In this document: in pieces, positions 33,135 to 41,185 of the stretch | Layout: each line of letters begins with the position of its first letter | How positions within the stretch are numbered: position 1 is the stretch's first letter | Assembly: GCA_901538445.1 (NCBI GenBank) | Contig: LR594585.1 | Coordinates: 615,668 to 679,667, forward strand | DNA: 64,000 nucleotides | Direction of reading: 5' to 3' | Source of the DNA: Gemmataceae bacterium | GTDB taxonomy: Bacteria; Planctomycetota; Planctomycetia; Gemmatales; Gemmataceae | Position numbers and translations under genes: made by a program | The notes under the pieces: model-generated | Database searches by the model: none | What the model was told of the DNA's origin: nothing | The model's input: the letters and a program-made list of their open reading frames with translations, nothing else

Positions 33135-35476
33135 CACAGCCCCTCACGAAGTAACTCGCCCAAGAACGTCCGCCGCCGGGTCAACGCGACCCGCTTCACC
33201 TGCTTCTCGAACGCCCCCTTCGGCCCGATCAGCAGGCACGCGGACCGCGCCCGCGAGATCGCCGTGTACCAGTAGTTCATGTCGCAGATCGAACCCGCCT
33301 CCGGGTCCACCATCAGGATCGCACACGGCACCTCGCTGCCCTGGTACTTGTGGCACGTCACCGCCCACGCCGGCTCGAAGTCGCCGCCGACCGCCGCGGC
33401 CTTCTTGTCCTCGTCGTCGCTCTCCCGCACCCTGCCGTGCGCGAACCGCACGAGCGGCACGTTCACCCCGCCGAACCGCGCGACCGTCACGTCCTTCGAC
33501 ACCGCGACCACCCGCCCGACCTCGCCGTTCGCGACGTACCACTCGGCCTCGTTCCCGCGGCGGTCCCCGGCGACGGTCTGGTAGTTCGCCGCGTCGAGCG
33601 CCATGTCAGGGTCGCCGTAGCGGTCCGCGAGCGGCACCACGCACTTCAGCCGCGTGTTCGTCGTGCAGATCACCTTGTCGCCTACGCGGAACGGGTTGCC
33701 CTTCGCGCCCCGCCCGTCCGGGTTGAACACCGGGCCGAACCGCCCGTTGATCTTGGCCCGCGTCACCGCCGACGCCCCCTTGTCGTTCAGGGGCGTGATG
33801 ATCTGCGTCTCCCAGATCGGGTCGAACCGCGACATCTGCCCGATCACGTCGGCCAGGACGTCGAGGCACTCGTCCGCGGCGCAGTCGAGCAGCCGCAGGT
33901 TCCGCGGGCACGGGGCCGCCAGGTCGAACCGGTCGTCGAACCGCACCGGCGTTCCGGCCTTGATCGCCGCACACGCCTCCACGATGGACCCGGCGTTGCG
34001 GCGGATCTCGGTCAACTTCCCCTGTGGCACCCCGCCTGCGAGCAAGTCCCGGAGCGGCGCGCCGTGGCCGACCGGGGGGAGTTGCCATTCATCGCCAACG
34101 AACAGCACGCACCCGCCGTCCGGGACCGCGTCGAGCGTGTCGGCCAGGAGGCTGGTGTCATCCATGCTGCTCTCGTCGATCACGAGCACCGTCACGTCGA
34201 GCGGGTTGTCGCGGTTCCGCTCGAACCCCCAGCCGTCCCCGTCGTGGCCGTTCCGCCCGATCTCCAGCAACTGGTGCTGGGTCCGCGCGAGGATCTCGAT
34301 CCCCCTGGCCCGCAGCGACTCGCCCGCCCGCACCGCGGCCTTGCCGGTCGGGGCCGCGACCGCCACCTCGTCCGGCGAGTGGTCCGCGAGGAACGCTTTG
34401 AGCAGGTACGAAATCACGTGCGTCTTGCCGGAGCCGGGGCCGCCTACGAAGCACCCGACAGCGCCGGCCGTGGCCTTCCGCAACTCCTCGACCTGGTGCG
34501 CGCTGGGCAGTCCGTCGCCCTCCACCTGACTCACCGGGATCTCGGTGGGCCAGGCCGCCGGGAACCGCGACAGCCGCCGCACGCTGTCCGCGATCCGCAT
34601 CTCCGCGTCGGCCCGATCCCGCAGCGCGACGTACCGCCTCCCGTCGAGCCGCCGCACCCGGACCCACTGCCCCCGCCGCAGGAGGATGAGGGCGCGCCAC
34701 GGGTCCGCGCCGGGGACCGCGCGGGTCAGGTCCGCCGCGACCGCGTCGGCGTCGATCCACGTCGAGCCGGAGTGGTCCCGGCGGATGATGTTGACCGCGC
34801 ACATCGCCTGCCGCTTCAGCGAGCCGGGCCGCCCGCCGGTTTCCAGGTACAGCTTGTCGACCCGCTTGAAGCTGCACCCCGGCATCCGCCGCACGAGCAG
34901 AGCGAACGGGTTCCGGCGGATGAGTTCCGGGGCGCGAACGCCCCACGCGCCGATGCACGCGTCGATCAGGTGCCCCGGGAACCCGCGGCCGGCGAACATG
35001 CCGTGCAGTTCCACCCGGGTCCGCTCCGCGCCCGCGTACACCTCGAGGTCGCGGGCCGCCTCCTCGGCCGCGTCGATCGCCATCAGCCCGGTGTCGGCCA
35101 CGGTCCGAGGCTCCCTGCGGAGCGTCGCGACGGCGTCCGATCCGAACTTGTCGAACAGCCGCTCGGCGGTCACCTTGCCCACGTTGCGGCACGTCGAGGC
35201 GAGGTAGTGGACCACGGCCCCGCGGGACATCGGCGTGTCGCGGACGACCGTGAGGAAGTGGAAGTCGCACCCCCGCTTGCCGTCCTTCCAAGTGCCGTAG
35301 AACCGGTACAGTTGCCCTCGGACGAACTGGTCGGCCGGGGCCGGGCCGATCATGCTCGCCCCGTCCGTCAGCCGCAGGATCACCTTCGGCGCGTCGTCGT
35401 CCGCCCACAGCACCTTGTCGAGCATGCCGACGTGCTCGCGGCGGGTGCGGTCCTTCGGGATGAAGATGGTCGCCAT
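33134..35476 (-). CDS. RecD2-like SF1B DNA helicase
   Basis: 780 residues from ATG 35476. An N-terminal OB-like/helix-hairpin region (STCRNVGKVTAERLFDKFGS) is followed by the SF1 motor: Walker A GCFVGGPGSGKTHVIS (about residue 345), motif Ia AVAAPTGKAAVRAGESL, motif II LVIDESSMDDTSLLA, motif III LFVGDEWQLPPVGHG, and C-terminal motifs ending WAVTCHKYQGSEVP and YTAISRARSACLLIG. It moves 5' to 3' on DNA in relatives and is independent of RecBC. Here it likely serves phage recombination or replication. Confidence 0.92.
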   Translation of the reverse strand: MATIFIPKDRTRREHVGMLDKVLWADDDAPKVILRLTDGASMIGPAPADQFVRGQLYRFYGTWKDGKRGCDFHFLTVVRDTPMSRGAVVHYLASTCRNVGKVTAERLFDKFGSDAVATLRREPRTVADTGLMAIDAAEEAARDLEVYAGAERTRVELHGMFAGRGFPGHLIDACIGAWGVRAPELIRRNPFALLVRRMPGCSFKRVDKLYLETGGRPGSLKRQAMCAVNIIRRDHSGSTWIDADAVAADLTRAVPGADPWRALILLRRGQWVRVRRLDGRRYVALRDRADAEMRIADSVRRLSRFPAAWPTEIPVSQVEGDGLPSAHQVEELRKATAGAVGCFVGGPGSGKTHVISYLLKAFLADHSPDEVAVAAPTGKAAVRAGESLRARGIEILARTQHQLLEIGRNGHDGDGWGFERNRDNPLDVTVLVIDESSMDDTSLLADTLDAVPDGGCVLFVGDEWQLPPVGHGAPLRDLLAGGVPQGKLTEIRRNAGSIVEACAAIKAGTPVRFDDRFDLAAPCPRNLRLLDCAADECLDVLADVIGQMSRFDPIWETQIITPLNDKGASAVTRAKINGRFGPVFNPDGRGAKGNPFRVGDKVICTTNTRLKCVVPLADRYGDPDMALDAANYQTVAGDRRGNEAEWYVANGEVGRVVAVSKDVTVARFGGVNVPLVRFAHGRVRESDDEDKKAAAVGGDFEPAWAVTCHKYQGSEVPCAILMVDPEAGSICDMNYWYTAISRARSACLLIGPKGAFEKQVKRVALTRRRTFLGELLREGL

Positions 35477-35548
35477 GATGCCGCCGCTCCGATGTCCTGG
35501 CCTACCGACACGCACCCGCCGTTGCTCACCGCCCGCCCCGGCCGGCGG

Positions 35549-35821
35549 TCACCACATCACGATCGTGGTCTTGGTGCCGCCGACCTTCTTGCTGATGACC
35601 TTGAACCCGTCGTCCTGGAGGTGCGGGATCGCCTCGTTGCGGGCGGCCAGCGGGACCGCGGCCCACCGCGTCGCGTGCAGGTCGGCCTCGCTCACCTCGC
35701 TCTTGCCCGCACTGGTGGCCTGGGTGATCGCCTCGCGCCAGAGCGTGAGGGCCAGTTCGACCTTGTCCTTGCCGCCGGTCTTCGCCGCGTTGGTTCGCTC
35801 GCGGGCCATCTCTGCGTTCAT
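35549..35821 (-). CDS. Small phage protein, unknown
   Basis: 90 residues from ATG 35821 (MNAEMARERTNAAKTGGKDK). It has a helical N-terminal half and a short C-terminal beta hairpin (DDGFKVISKKVGGTKTTIVM) with regular G/C third positions. No family is recognised. It lies upstream of the RecD-like helicase. The 249 bases before it contain a T-arm-like sequence (35861-35880) but no complete tRNA or other gene. Confidence 0.6.
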   Translation of the reverse strand: MNAEMARERTNAAKTGGKDKVELALTLWREAITQATSAGKSEVSEADLHATRWAAVPLAARNEAIPHLQDDGFKVISKKVGGTKTTIVMW

Positions 35822-36070
35822 GCTCGGTCCTCGTTCGTGGTGGGTGGTCGCCAGTGATCCCGGCCGGAGTCGAACCGGCTTGCCGCGTTCGTCGAGGTGG
35901 ACTTCTGGCCTGTGAACTTGAGTCCCGCCGGGTCGCCCCGGTCTGTGAACTCGCGTGTTTGCGGCCTGCCGCCCGATCTCCACCGCGCGGGTTGCTTGGA
36001 GCAGCTTGCGGGTCGCCGTACCCGCCCCGGGATCGTGTGGCCGGAAGCTCGCGCCGCCGGCCGGTTCGCG

Positions 36071-37129
36071 TCACAGTCCAGCGGGCGACGTCCAATCGAC
36101 GACATCAACCGGCAGCACCGGCTCCTCGGCCTTCGTCGCCGCACCACTCTCTTGGCCCACCGGCACGAGGCACGGCTCGCCCTTCGCGTTCGTCCCCTTC
36201 ACGAACCGGCTCCGGTCCTCGCACCACTCCTTCACGTCGTCCAGCGACCCGTTCGGGGAGAACCGGGTCAACTCGTCCGCCGGCCCGACGGTACCGCCGA
36301 CCCCGCAGTCCGTGATGGTTGTGACCAGATCGACCGCGTACCAAACGCCCTCGTGCGTGCCGTCCTTCTCCACGGTCCGCCAGATGTTGAACCGGCCGCA
36401 CTTGCTGGCCCACGCGGTCGGCCGTCCCTGCTTGTCCGCGCCGTTGGAGATCCACTCAAGCCCCGACGAGTTCGCCACCGGAGCCGGCGCGACGACCGGC
36501 GGGCCACCCGGACCGTCCCCCGCGAGGTCGAACTGGTCCTCGCACCACTGCCGTGCGGAATCCGGGAACGTGAACCGCACGCTGTGCTGGGGCTTGGACG
36601 ACCGCTGATCGACGCCCCGGAACATGCCCTCGGCCGTCTTCAGCACCGCGAACCGCTTGCAGTGCGTGGACGACTCGCCGCGGGAGTCGGGCGGGAGCCA
36701 CACGAGCTTGCTCGCGGGCTTCGGCTGCGCGGCCGCCTGGGGTTCGGCCGCGGGCTTCGGTGCCGCCGCGGAAGCTGGTGAGGCCGCGCCCTTTGCGATG
36801 GACGCCATGATGTCGGCCAAGAAGTCGCCCATGCCGAACGGCTTCGCGATCTCCACCGGCCTACCATCCGGCCCGGTCACCCGCACCGGGGCGATCCGCT
36901 TCGCCGTGGCGATCTCCAGTCGCGTCACTACACGCTCCGTCACCTGGCCCGCGACGTCGTAACCGCGGACGAAGTAGCGGGTCTGAAGCGTCGTCTCGGG
37001 CAGCACCGCCAGCACGGTGAGCGGCGTGGCGTGCGCGTCGTTGGCCAGCGTGACGACGTCGGCCAGGTCGATAGGCGCGGGTACCGTCGGGCGCGCACCG
37101 GTTGCGCCCCGCTCCGTCTTGCAGGTCAT
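36071..37129 (-). CDS. Phage protein with duplicated Trp/Cys domain, unknown
   Basis: 352 residues, ATG at 37129. After an N-terminal beta domain (residues 20-110) and an Ala/Pro-rich linker, two similar segments appear: one around HCKRFAVLKTAEGMFRGV with WCEDQFDLAG (about 165-215), and one around KCGRFNIWRTVEKDGTHEGV with WCEDRSRFVKG (about 255-320). Both contain CxRF...F/WxxxD...WCED, so this is an internal duplication. I know no family and no function. It stands at the start of the recombination block. Confidence 0.65.
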   Translation of the reverse strand: MTCKTERGATGARPTVPAPIDLADVVTLANDAHATPLTVLAVLPETTLQTRYFVRGYDVAGQVTERVVTRLEIATAKRIAPVRVTGPDGRPVEIAKPFGMGDFLADIMASIAKGAASPASAAAPKPAAEPQAAAQPKPASKLVWLPPDSRGESSTHCKRFAVLKTAEGMFRGVDQRSSKPQHSVRFTFPDSARQWCEDQFDLAGDGPGGPPVVAPAPVANSSGLEWISNGADKQGRPTAWASKCGRFNIWRTVEKDGTHEGVWYAVDLVTTITDCGVGGTVGPADELTRFSPNGSLDDVKEWCEDRSRFVKGTNAKGEPCLVPVGQESGAATKAEEPVLPVDVVDWTSPAGL

Positions 37130-37171
37130 CGCGTAGCCTCGTGAGTGTCGCGAATCGGAACTCGTAACCAG

Positions 37172-37256
37172 TGGGGCCGGCTGGACTCGAACCAGCAACA
37201 TCCCTTTCGGGAACCGGGTGTACCGTCCGGCTCGCTCGCCTTCTGCAGCGCGCCCC
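37172..37256 (-). tRNA. Degenerate tRNA-Tyr(GTA)-like sequence
   Basis: The 85-base minus-strand segment has class II tRNA dimensions: acceptor GGGGCGC/CGGCCCC (the last two pairs mismatched), a short D arm, anticodon stem CCGGA/CCCGG with loop CGGTACA (GTA in the anticodon position), a long variable arm (TCCC-GAAA-GGGA), T arm GCTGG-TTCGAGT-CCAGC, and A73. Position 33 is G, not the universal T, and position 8 is G. It looks like a decayed phage tRNA-Tyr or a tRNA mimic. Confidence 0.45.
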
Positions 37257-37260
37257 TCGA

Positions 37261-37446
37261 TCAAATCCACTGGCCGAAGATGTCCTCAACCAGTTCGTTC
37301 AGGTGATCCTTCTCGTCCTGCGTGAACGTCTCCCAAATCCTGTCGTTGCGATCGATCAACTTCTGTTCCTCGTCCATGTCCGAAGCATCAATCAGCCGCT
37401 CGGCGATGTTGGCGAGGTACTCGCGCATTGCGGTCGTGATGCTCAT
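37261..37446 (-). CDS. Small acidic helical protein, unknown
   Basis: 61 residues from ATG 37446, with AGGGG before it (another ATG lies two codons upstream). It is strongly acidic and helical: MREYLANIAERLIDASDMDE, then DRIWETFTQDEKDHLNEL. Codon usage is less GC-rich than average for the phage. It might be an antirepressor-like or protein-binding peptide, but nothing in the sequence is specific. It ends just before the tRNA-like sequence. Confidence 0.55.
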   Translation of the reverse strand: MSITTAMREYLANIAERLIDASDMDEEQKLIDRNDRIWETFTQDEKDHLNELVEDIFGQWI

Positions 37447-37894
37447 AACCATCCCCTAGCGCACCCGTCTGGACTCGAACCAGATCCACCCACCCCTCTC
37501 CGCGGCTCGACGTCCTGGCCTGTTGGAGGCACCAATCAGGACCGCTGAGCGGAGGCGACAGTTAGTGGGTTCGACCTATCGCACGATCGGCGGGTGACCC
37601 TCCCCGCCCCGGATGCATGCGCCGCTCTCTCCGGCTGTCACACCACTTCGCCTACATCACCCTTGCGGGCGGGGGTTGTCCCTGTCTTCAACTTCGGCAG
37701 GTGTCGCCGAGTGCATCCGCCCGGCCACGATCCGGGTGAGTTCGCCGTAACCGCCGGGTACGGAGTTTTCGTGTCGCCCGTCAGCCTGAACGTCGGACGC
37801 ATGCGCCGCTCTCTCTCGGCCGTCGCACCACTTCGCCGGGACTCTCCCCGGCCGCCGCAGGTGTCGCGTGTTGGTAGCCGCTCGCCGCCGCGGG
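37447..37894. other. 450-base gap with T-arm-like sequence and two imperfect 37-base direct repeats
   Basis: No gene can be supported. A minus-strand T-arm-like motif (CTGG-TTCGAGT-CCAG) lies at 37468-37485 but lacks a matching acceptor. Two imperfect copies of a 36-37 base sequence starting CATGCGCCGCTCTCTC are found at about 37615-37651 and 37800-37835, each followed downstream by GCAGGTGTCGC. A GTCCTG/CAGGAC hairpin lies near 37511-37541. The whole gap may be decayed RNA genes or regulatory repeats. Confidence 0.4.
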
Positions 37895-38470
37895 TCAGAG
37901 TTCGCCGCGCCCGACCTTCTTCTTCTCCGGCTTCGCCTCGTCGCCCTTCTTCGCGTCCGCCGCCGCGGTCGCCCCCTTCTTCTCGGGCTCCTTGGCCTTC
38001 CCGAGCGTCTTCACCGCCTCCGGGTCGTTGGGCAGGTACACCCCGCCGAACGCCAGCCGCACCCACTTCTTGTTCTCGTCCTTCTGGTCCGGCTCGTGGA
38101 TCACCTCGATGATGCACGGGGTGTCCAGGCAGTCCATGAAGTCGGTCTTGCCCTCGGCCTTCACGTACCCGGTCCCGTCCGGCTTCTTGATCAGCAGCCC
38201 GAGCCGGTGCCCGAAGATCACGAGCCGGTCCTTCGACTTCACGTTGTCGGTGATGTAGATCGTGTCCGTCACCTCCGACCCCGCGAACCCGCCCTCGCTC
38301 AGCTTGAACGTCATCTCCCAGCCCGGGGTCTGCTTCGCCTTGCTCTCGGTCCGCTTCGCCCCGAGCAGCGTCGCGCGGTACTTGCCGGGCGGGATCAGCC
38401 CGCCGTGCTTCATCCGCTCCTCGGCCGCCTTCGGGTCGTACTTCTCGAACTGCTCGAACTCGTCGCTCAT
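37895..38470 (-). CDS. DUF669-like single-strand DNA-binding protein
   Basis: 191 residues. The ATG at 38470 overlaps the previous stop (ATGA). The start (MSDEFEQFEKYDPKAAEERM), then GGLIPPGKYRATLLGAKRTE, the strands GWEMTFKLSEGGFAGSEVTD and a highly charged Lys/Glu/Ala tail fit DUF669 proteins, which act as phage single-strand DNA-binding or recombination partners. It is adjacent to RecT, the usual arrangement. Confidence 0.72.
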   Translation of the reverse strand: MSDEFEQFEKYDPKAAEERMKHGGLIPPGKYRATLLGAKRTESKAKQTPGWEMTFKLSEGGFAGSEVTDTIYITDNVKSKDRLVIFGHRLGLLIKKPDGTGYVKAEGKTDFMDCLDTPCIIEVIHEPDQKDENKKWVRLAFGGVYLPNDPEAVKTLGKAKEPEKKGATAAADAKKGDEAKPEKKKVGRGEL

Positions 38471-38796
38471 GGTGTCGCTCCTCTGCGCGGTGTCGGTAAC
38501 AGGGACAGTGCCGCCCTCACGCGTGCGGACTCGCCCGGCCGGGGCTCCCACGTCGGTGGGTACCCCAGCGCGGCCAGGCCGACCGCGTACACAACTGCGG
38601 GTCCGTGGTCCCTGACCGCCCGCCGCAGTTCGGCCGGCCAGAGTGTGGGATCGGTCAGGTCGCCGGCGTAGGTGATGCCGGCGGGTGCGTGAAAGGGTCG
38701 TTTCGCTTCCCGAGCGTCTCGATCAACTCGACGATCTGGGCCTGGGTCATCTGCTTCGCGCTGGCTACCTTGTACGGCGCGAGCGCCTCGGCCCAC
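38467..38796 (-). CDS. Small protein overlapping recT-like gene, start uncertain
   Basis: The frame to the first GTG (38796) gives 109 residues, but the part before about 38690 lies inside the RecT-like gene and looks like its shadow. The last 70 residues (ITYAGDLTDPTLWPAELRRA to the end) have strong G/C third positions and an ATGA overlap with the DUF669-like gene, so they are real coding sequence. No ATG, GTG or TTG is present near the expected start, so translation may begin at a rare codon or from the long form. Function unknown. Confidence 0.45.
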   Translation of the reverse strand: MGRGARAVQGSQREADDPGPDRRVDRDAREAKRPFHAPAGITYAGDLTDPTLWPAELRRAVRDHGPAVVYAVGLAALGYPPTWEPRPGESARVRAALSLLPTPRRGATP

Positions 38797-39584
38797 GCCG
38801 CGTCCTGCTCCTCCTCCGTGGTCGCGCCCTTCTCGACGAACAGCGCGCCGCGGAGTTCCATGAGCCGCTCGCGCTGCGACTCGGTCGGGCCGAGGACGTG
38901 TTCCTTGTCGTCGCGGTACTCAGTCAGCTTCTCGATGCTCGCCACCTTCTCCTTGGCCGACGCCTCGATCGCCGCGACCGCGTCCGGCTGCACCTGCGAC
39001 ACCGTAACCCGCCCGCTCGGCTCGGGGATGTCCATCGCCTCCTCGGCGAAGATCAGCCCACACAGCACGTCCGGGAACGTGTCGCGGTAGCACCAGGACC
39101 GCGCCCGCCACATCGCCTGCCGCGCGGGGTACTCGGTCCACGGCCCCTTCTTGCCCCACAGGTTCGCCTTCTTCGCGTCGCCGAAGCTGAACCTCGTCTC
39201 GCGCGGCTGCTCCCCGACCCGCTTCAGCATGCACACCGCGGTGTAGTCGTCCTCCCCCTCGGTCCCCTCGTACCACTCCTTCCGCTCCTCCAGCAACCCG
39301 CTGGCGATCACGAGCCCCGGGACCGCGTCGCCCCAGATCGTGGATCGGCCGTTGACGATCATGATGTTCGCGACGGACTGCGTCGGGCTCAGCCCCACGT
39401 CGCGGCCCACGAGGATGAGCGCGGCGACCCCCTCGGACCGCTTCACGCTCACCGGGGTGAGTCCGCCCTTAAACATCACGTCGGCCATGCGGACGATCAG
39501 TTCCAGTTCCGTGGCGGTCACCGGCGGCGGAACGCGGTGCGTCCGGCGGGCGGGTGCCAGGGTGGTCATTTCGATGACGGACAT
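38655..39584 (-). CDS. RecT-like single-strand annealing recombinase
   Basis: 309 residues, ATG at 39584. The RecT-type signature spans residues 28-180: ILVGRDVGLSPTQSVANIMI, NGRSTIWGDAVPGLVIASGL and especially PARQAMWRARSWCYRDTFPD, which is the conserved RecT core. The C-terminus is a charged helical tail. It would anneal single strands made by the phage nuclease. With DUF669-like, ERCC4 and RecD-like neighbours, it gives the phage its own recombination system. Confidence 0.85.
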   Translation of the reverse strand: MSVIEMTTLAPARRTHRVPPPVTATELELIVRMADVMFKGGLTPVSVKRSEGVAALILVGRDVGLSPTQSVANIMIVNGRSTIWGDAVPGLVIASGLLEERKEWYEGTEGEDDYTAVCMLKRVGEQPRETRFSFGDAKKANLWGKKGPWTEYPARQAMWRARSWCYRDTFPDVLCGLIFAEEAMDIPEPSGRVTVSQVQPDAVAAIEASAKEKVASIEKLTEYRDDKEHVLGPTESQRERLMELRGALFVEKGATTEEEQDAAWAEALAPYKVASAKQMTQAQIVELIETLGKRNDPFTHPPASPTPAT

Positions 39585-39650
39585 GGTCGGTGTCTCGGTT
39601 CGTTGCGTGTGTGGTTCGTGTTCGCGGCCGCGGCACCGGGCCGCGGCCGA

Positions 39651-39923
39651 TCAGCTTAATTCCGTTCGCGCCGTCGCGCCGGTCGCGACCCGCTCCTTCA
39701 ACTGCTCGACGTCGTGGCCCTCGCGCACCGCTTCGGCGAGGTAGGCCAGGTGCGAGGCGGTCGCGCCGCCCGCCCGCTTCACGTCCGCGGTCTGCGCCTC
39801 GTCGTGGCGGTCCATCCACTCGTCCACCAGCCAGTCGAGGCACGCCGTGATCCGCTTCCGCTCGGCGTCCACTTCGGGCGACGGCCGCTGCTGCCGCCGG
39901 GTCAAGAGTCGGTCCGCTGACAT
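39651..39923 (-). CDS. Small phage protein, unknown
   Basis: 90 residues from ATG 39923. It is helical, starting MSADRLLTRRQQRPSPEVDA and continuing with CLDWLVDEWMDRHDEAQTAD. It overlaps nothing but lies between the helix-turn-helix gene and RecT in the same direction. The composition is regular for this phage. No family is recognised. Helical size and early position fit a recombination or regulation accessory protein. Confidence 0.55.
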   Translation of the reverse strand: MSADRLLTRRQQRPSPEVDAERKRITACLDWLVDEWMDRHDEAQTADVKRAGGATASHLAYLAEAVREGHDVEQLKERVATGATARTELS

Positions 39924-39963
39924 CGGTGTCGGTTCCGTGGTGGGGTTCGTGGGACAGGCCGCC

Positions 39964-40326
39964 TCACTGCTTCTCGCCGCGCAGGTACGCCCGGGCGTAC
40001 TCCTGATCGCTCTTCGCCTGCCGCCGGGCCTGCGCGGCCGTCTCGGCCCGGTCCTCGGCACCGACCGCGTCCGGTGACACCGACGCTTCGGTCGTCACCT
40101 TCGTGAACGTGTCGAGGTCGGCCCGCTCGATCCGCCACCGCCCGCCGACCTTCCGGCCCTTCAGCGCGACCCGCTTCCGCTCGCCCTTCGGCGTCGTCAC
40201 GAGCACCCCATATGTGAGCCAGTCGCGGACCGCTTCCGGCGTCACGTCGAGTTCCGCAGCGACGCACTCCGGGGTCAGCGTCTTCCGCTGCGGCGCGGCC
40301 GGGGGCGGGGTCTTGGTGGCGTCCAT
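39964..40326 (-). CDS. Excisionase-like / MerR-type DNA-binding protein
   Basis: 120 residues, ATG at 40326 with AAGGAG six bases upstream. Residues 15-75 form a winged helix: TLTPECVAAELDVTPEAVRD, WLTYGVL, then KVGGRWRIERADLDTF, the pattern of helix-turn-helix 17/excisionase domains. A charged helical tail follows. It opens the leftward early operon, facing the small plus-strand gene, so it may regulate that divergent region or help excision. Confidence 0.75.
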   Translation of the reverse strand: MDATKTPPPAAPQRKTLTPECVAAELDVTPEAVRDWLTYGVLVTTPKGERKRVALKGRKVGGRWRIERADLDTFTKVTTEASVSPDAVGAEDRAETAAQARRQAKSDQEYARAYLRGEKQ

Positions 40327-40598
40327 TGAAACTCCTTCGCTGCTCTGTCCGCGGCCCGCGTTCGTCGTCGTTCCCGTGTCGATACTGTACACCCTTACCG
40401 TAATCACGCACGCACGTCTCACGCACAGATGACCCGTGCATCCGAGGGCGTCGGACAAGGCAGGCGAGCCGGACAAGAACTAAGATACATGATCGGTTCC
40501 ACTGAGTGGCTTCTTGAGTCCACATGGTTCCCGATTCTTGCTCGCCCGGTGCCGCTACGCCGGGCAAAAGTGTTGCATCTTGCCCAGCCGTCATCACA
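40327..40598. promoter_or_regulatory. Divergent early control region
   Basis: 272 bases separate the leftward excisionase-like gene from the rightward gene pair. The stretch around 40380-40410 is locally AT-richer and on the minus strand includes a TACAGT box that could be a -10 element, though no convincing -35 fits. No convincing repressor operator repeat was found. A switch region is expected here from the gene layout. Confidence 0.35.
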
Positions 40599-40805
40599 AT
40601 GCCCGGTATGGCGAAGAGCGAGGATGCCGGGGCCGAGAAGAACAACCGCCGCGTGCTGCTGCGCCCGATCACGCACGCGCAGATGCAGAAGCTGGCCGAA
40701 CGGGATGAGTCAGAGGTCGCCGAACTGGTCAACCGGGCGTGCCGGGAGCTGCTCCAGCGCGAGGGCCTGTGGCCGCCGCCGCAAGAAGAGGAGGCGTTGC
40801 GGTGA
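40599..40805 (+). CDS. Small basic/helical protein (possible ribbon-helix-helix)
   Basis: 68 residues from ATG 40599. ATG 40608 is equally possible. The strand RRVLLRPITHAQMQKLAERD and helices ESEVAELVNRACRELLQ resemble a short Arc-like ribbon-helix-helix fold, which would make it a regulator. It overlaps the lipoprotein gene start (GTGA) and faces the excisionase-like gene across the divergent region. Plus-strand direction and position suggest expression in the lysogen. Confidence 0.5.
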   Translation: MPGMAKSEDAGAEKNNRRVLLRPITHAQMQKLAERDESEVAELVNRACRELLQREGLWPPPQEEEALR

Positions 40806-41182
40806 CACTGCCAGCCCGCCGGCTCGTTCCGTCGTTCGCCCTCGCGATTTCGCTGTTGGCGGGTTGCGACCGCACGAGACCCACCACTGCTCACGAGGTC
40901 ACGCCGCACCCGCGGGCCGCGGGGCCGAAGCGGACCGGGACCGCTCCGATCACTCTGAAGACCTTTGACGCGATCCGAGAAGGGATGAGTTACGACGAAG
41001 TGGCCGACATCATCGGCCGAGACGGTGAGGAGAAGGAGAGGTACGAAGCGGCGGGGCGATCGAAAGCGAGTTTCACCTGGAGCAACCCCGACGGCTCGTC
41101 CGTCGGAGCCACGTTCGTCAACAACGCCCTCGTCTCGAAGTCACAGTACAAGATCGCCGCGAAGCAACTCATCCCGCAGTAG
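40802..41182 (+). CDS. Small lipoprotein with BamE/SmpA-like domain (lysogenic conversion candidate)
   Basis: 126 residues from a GTG at 40802 that overlaps the previous stop. The N-terminus is a lipoprotein signal (RRLVPSFALAISLLAGCDR, lipobox LLAGC). The mature part, FDAIREGMSYDEVADIIGRD, then SFTWSNPDGSSVGATFVNNA, has the layout of the SmpA/OmlA/BamE-like fold. It is read opposite to the rest of the phage, close to the attachment site, so it probably alters the envelope of the lysogen, for example by blocking superinfection. It ends four bases from the convergent regulator gene. Confidence 0.75.
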   Translation: MTLPARRLVPSFALAISLLAGCDRTRPTTAHEVTPHPRAAGPKRTGTAPITLKTFDAIREGMSYDEVADIIGRDGEEKERYEAAGRSKASFTWSNPDGSSVGATFVNNALVSKSQYKIAAKQLIPQ

Positions 41183-41185
41183 TGG

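Noticed and set aside
35855-35935. Possible tRNA gene on the minus strand at a T-arm-like motif (GCCGG-TTCGACT-CCGGC)
   Set aside because: No acceptor partner or anticodon stem could be formed, so it is at best a tRNA fragment or chance similarity.
37456-37560. Possible second tRNA at TCTGG-TTCGAGT-CCAGA
   Set aside because: The acceptor 3' strand CGGGTGC has no partner within the next 90 bases, so no cloverleaf can be drawn.
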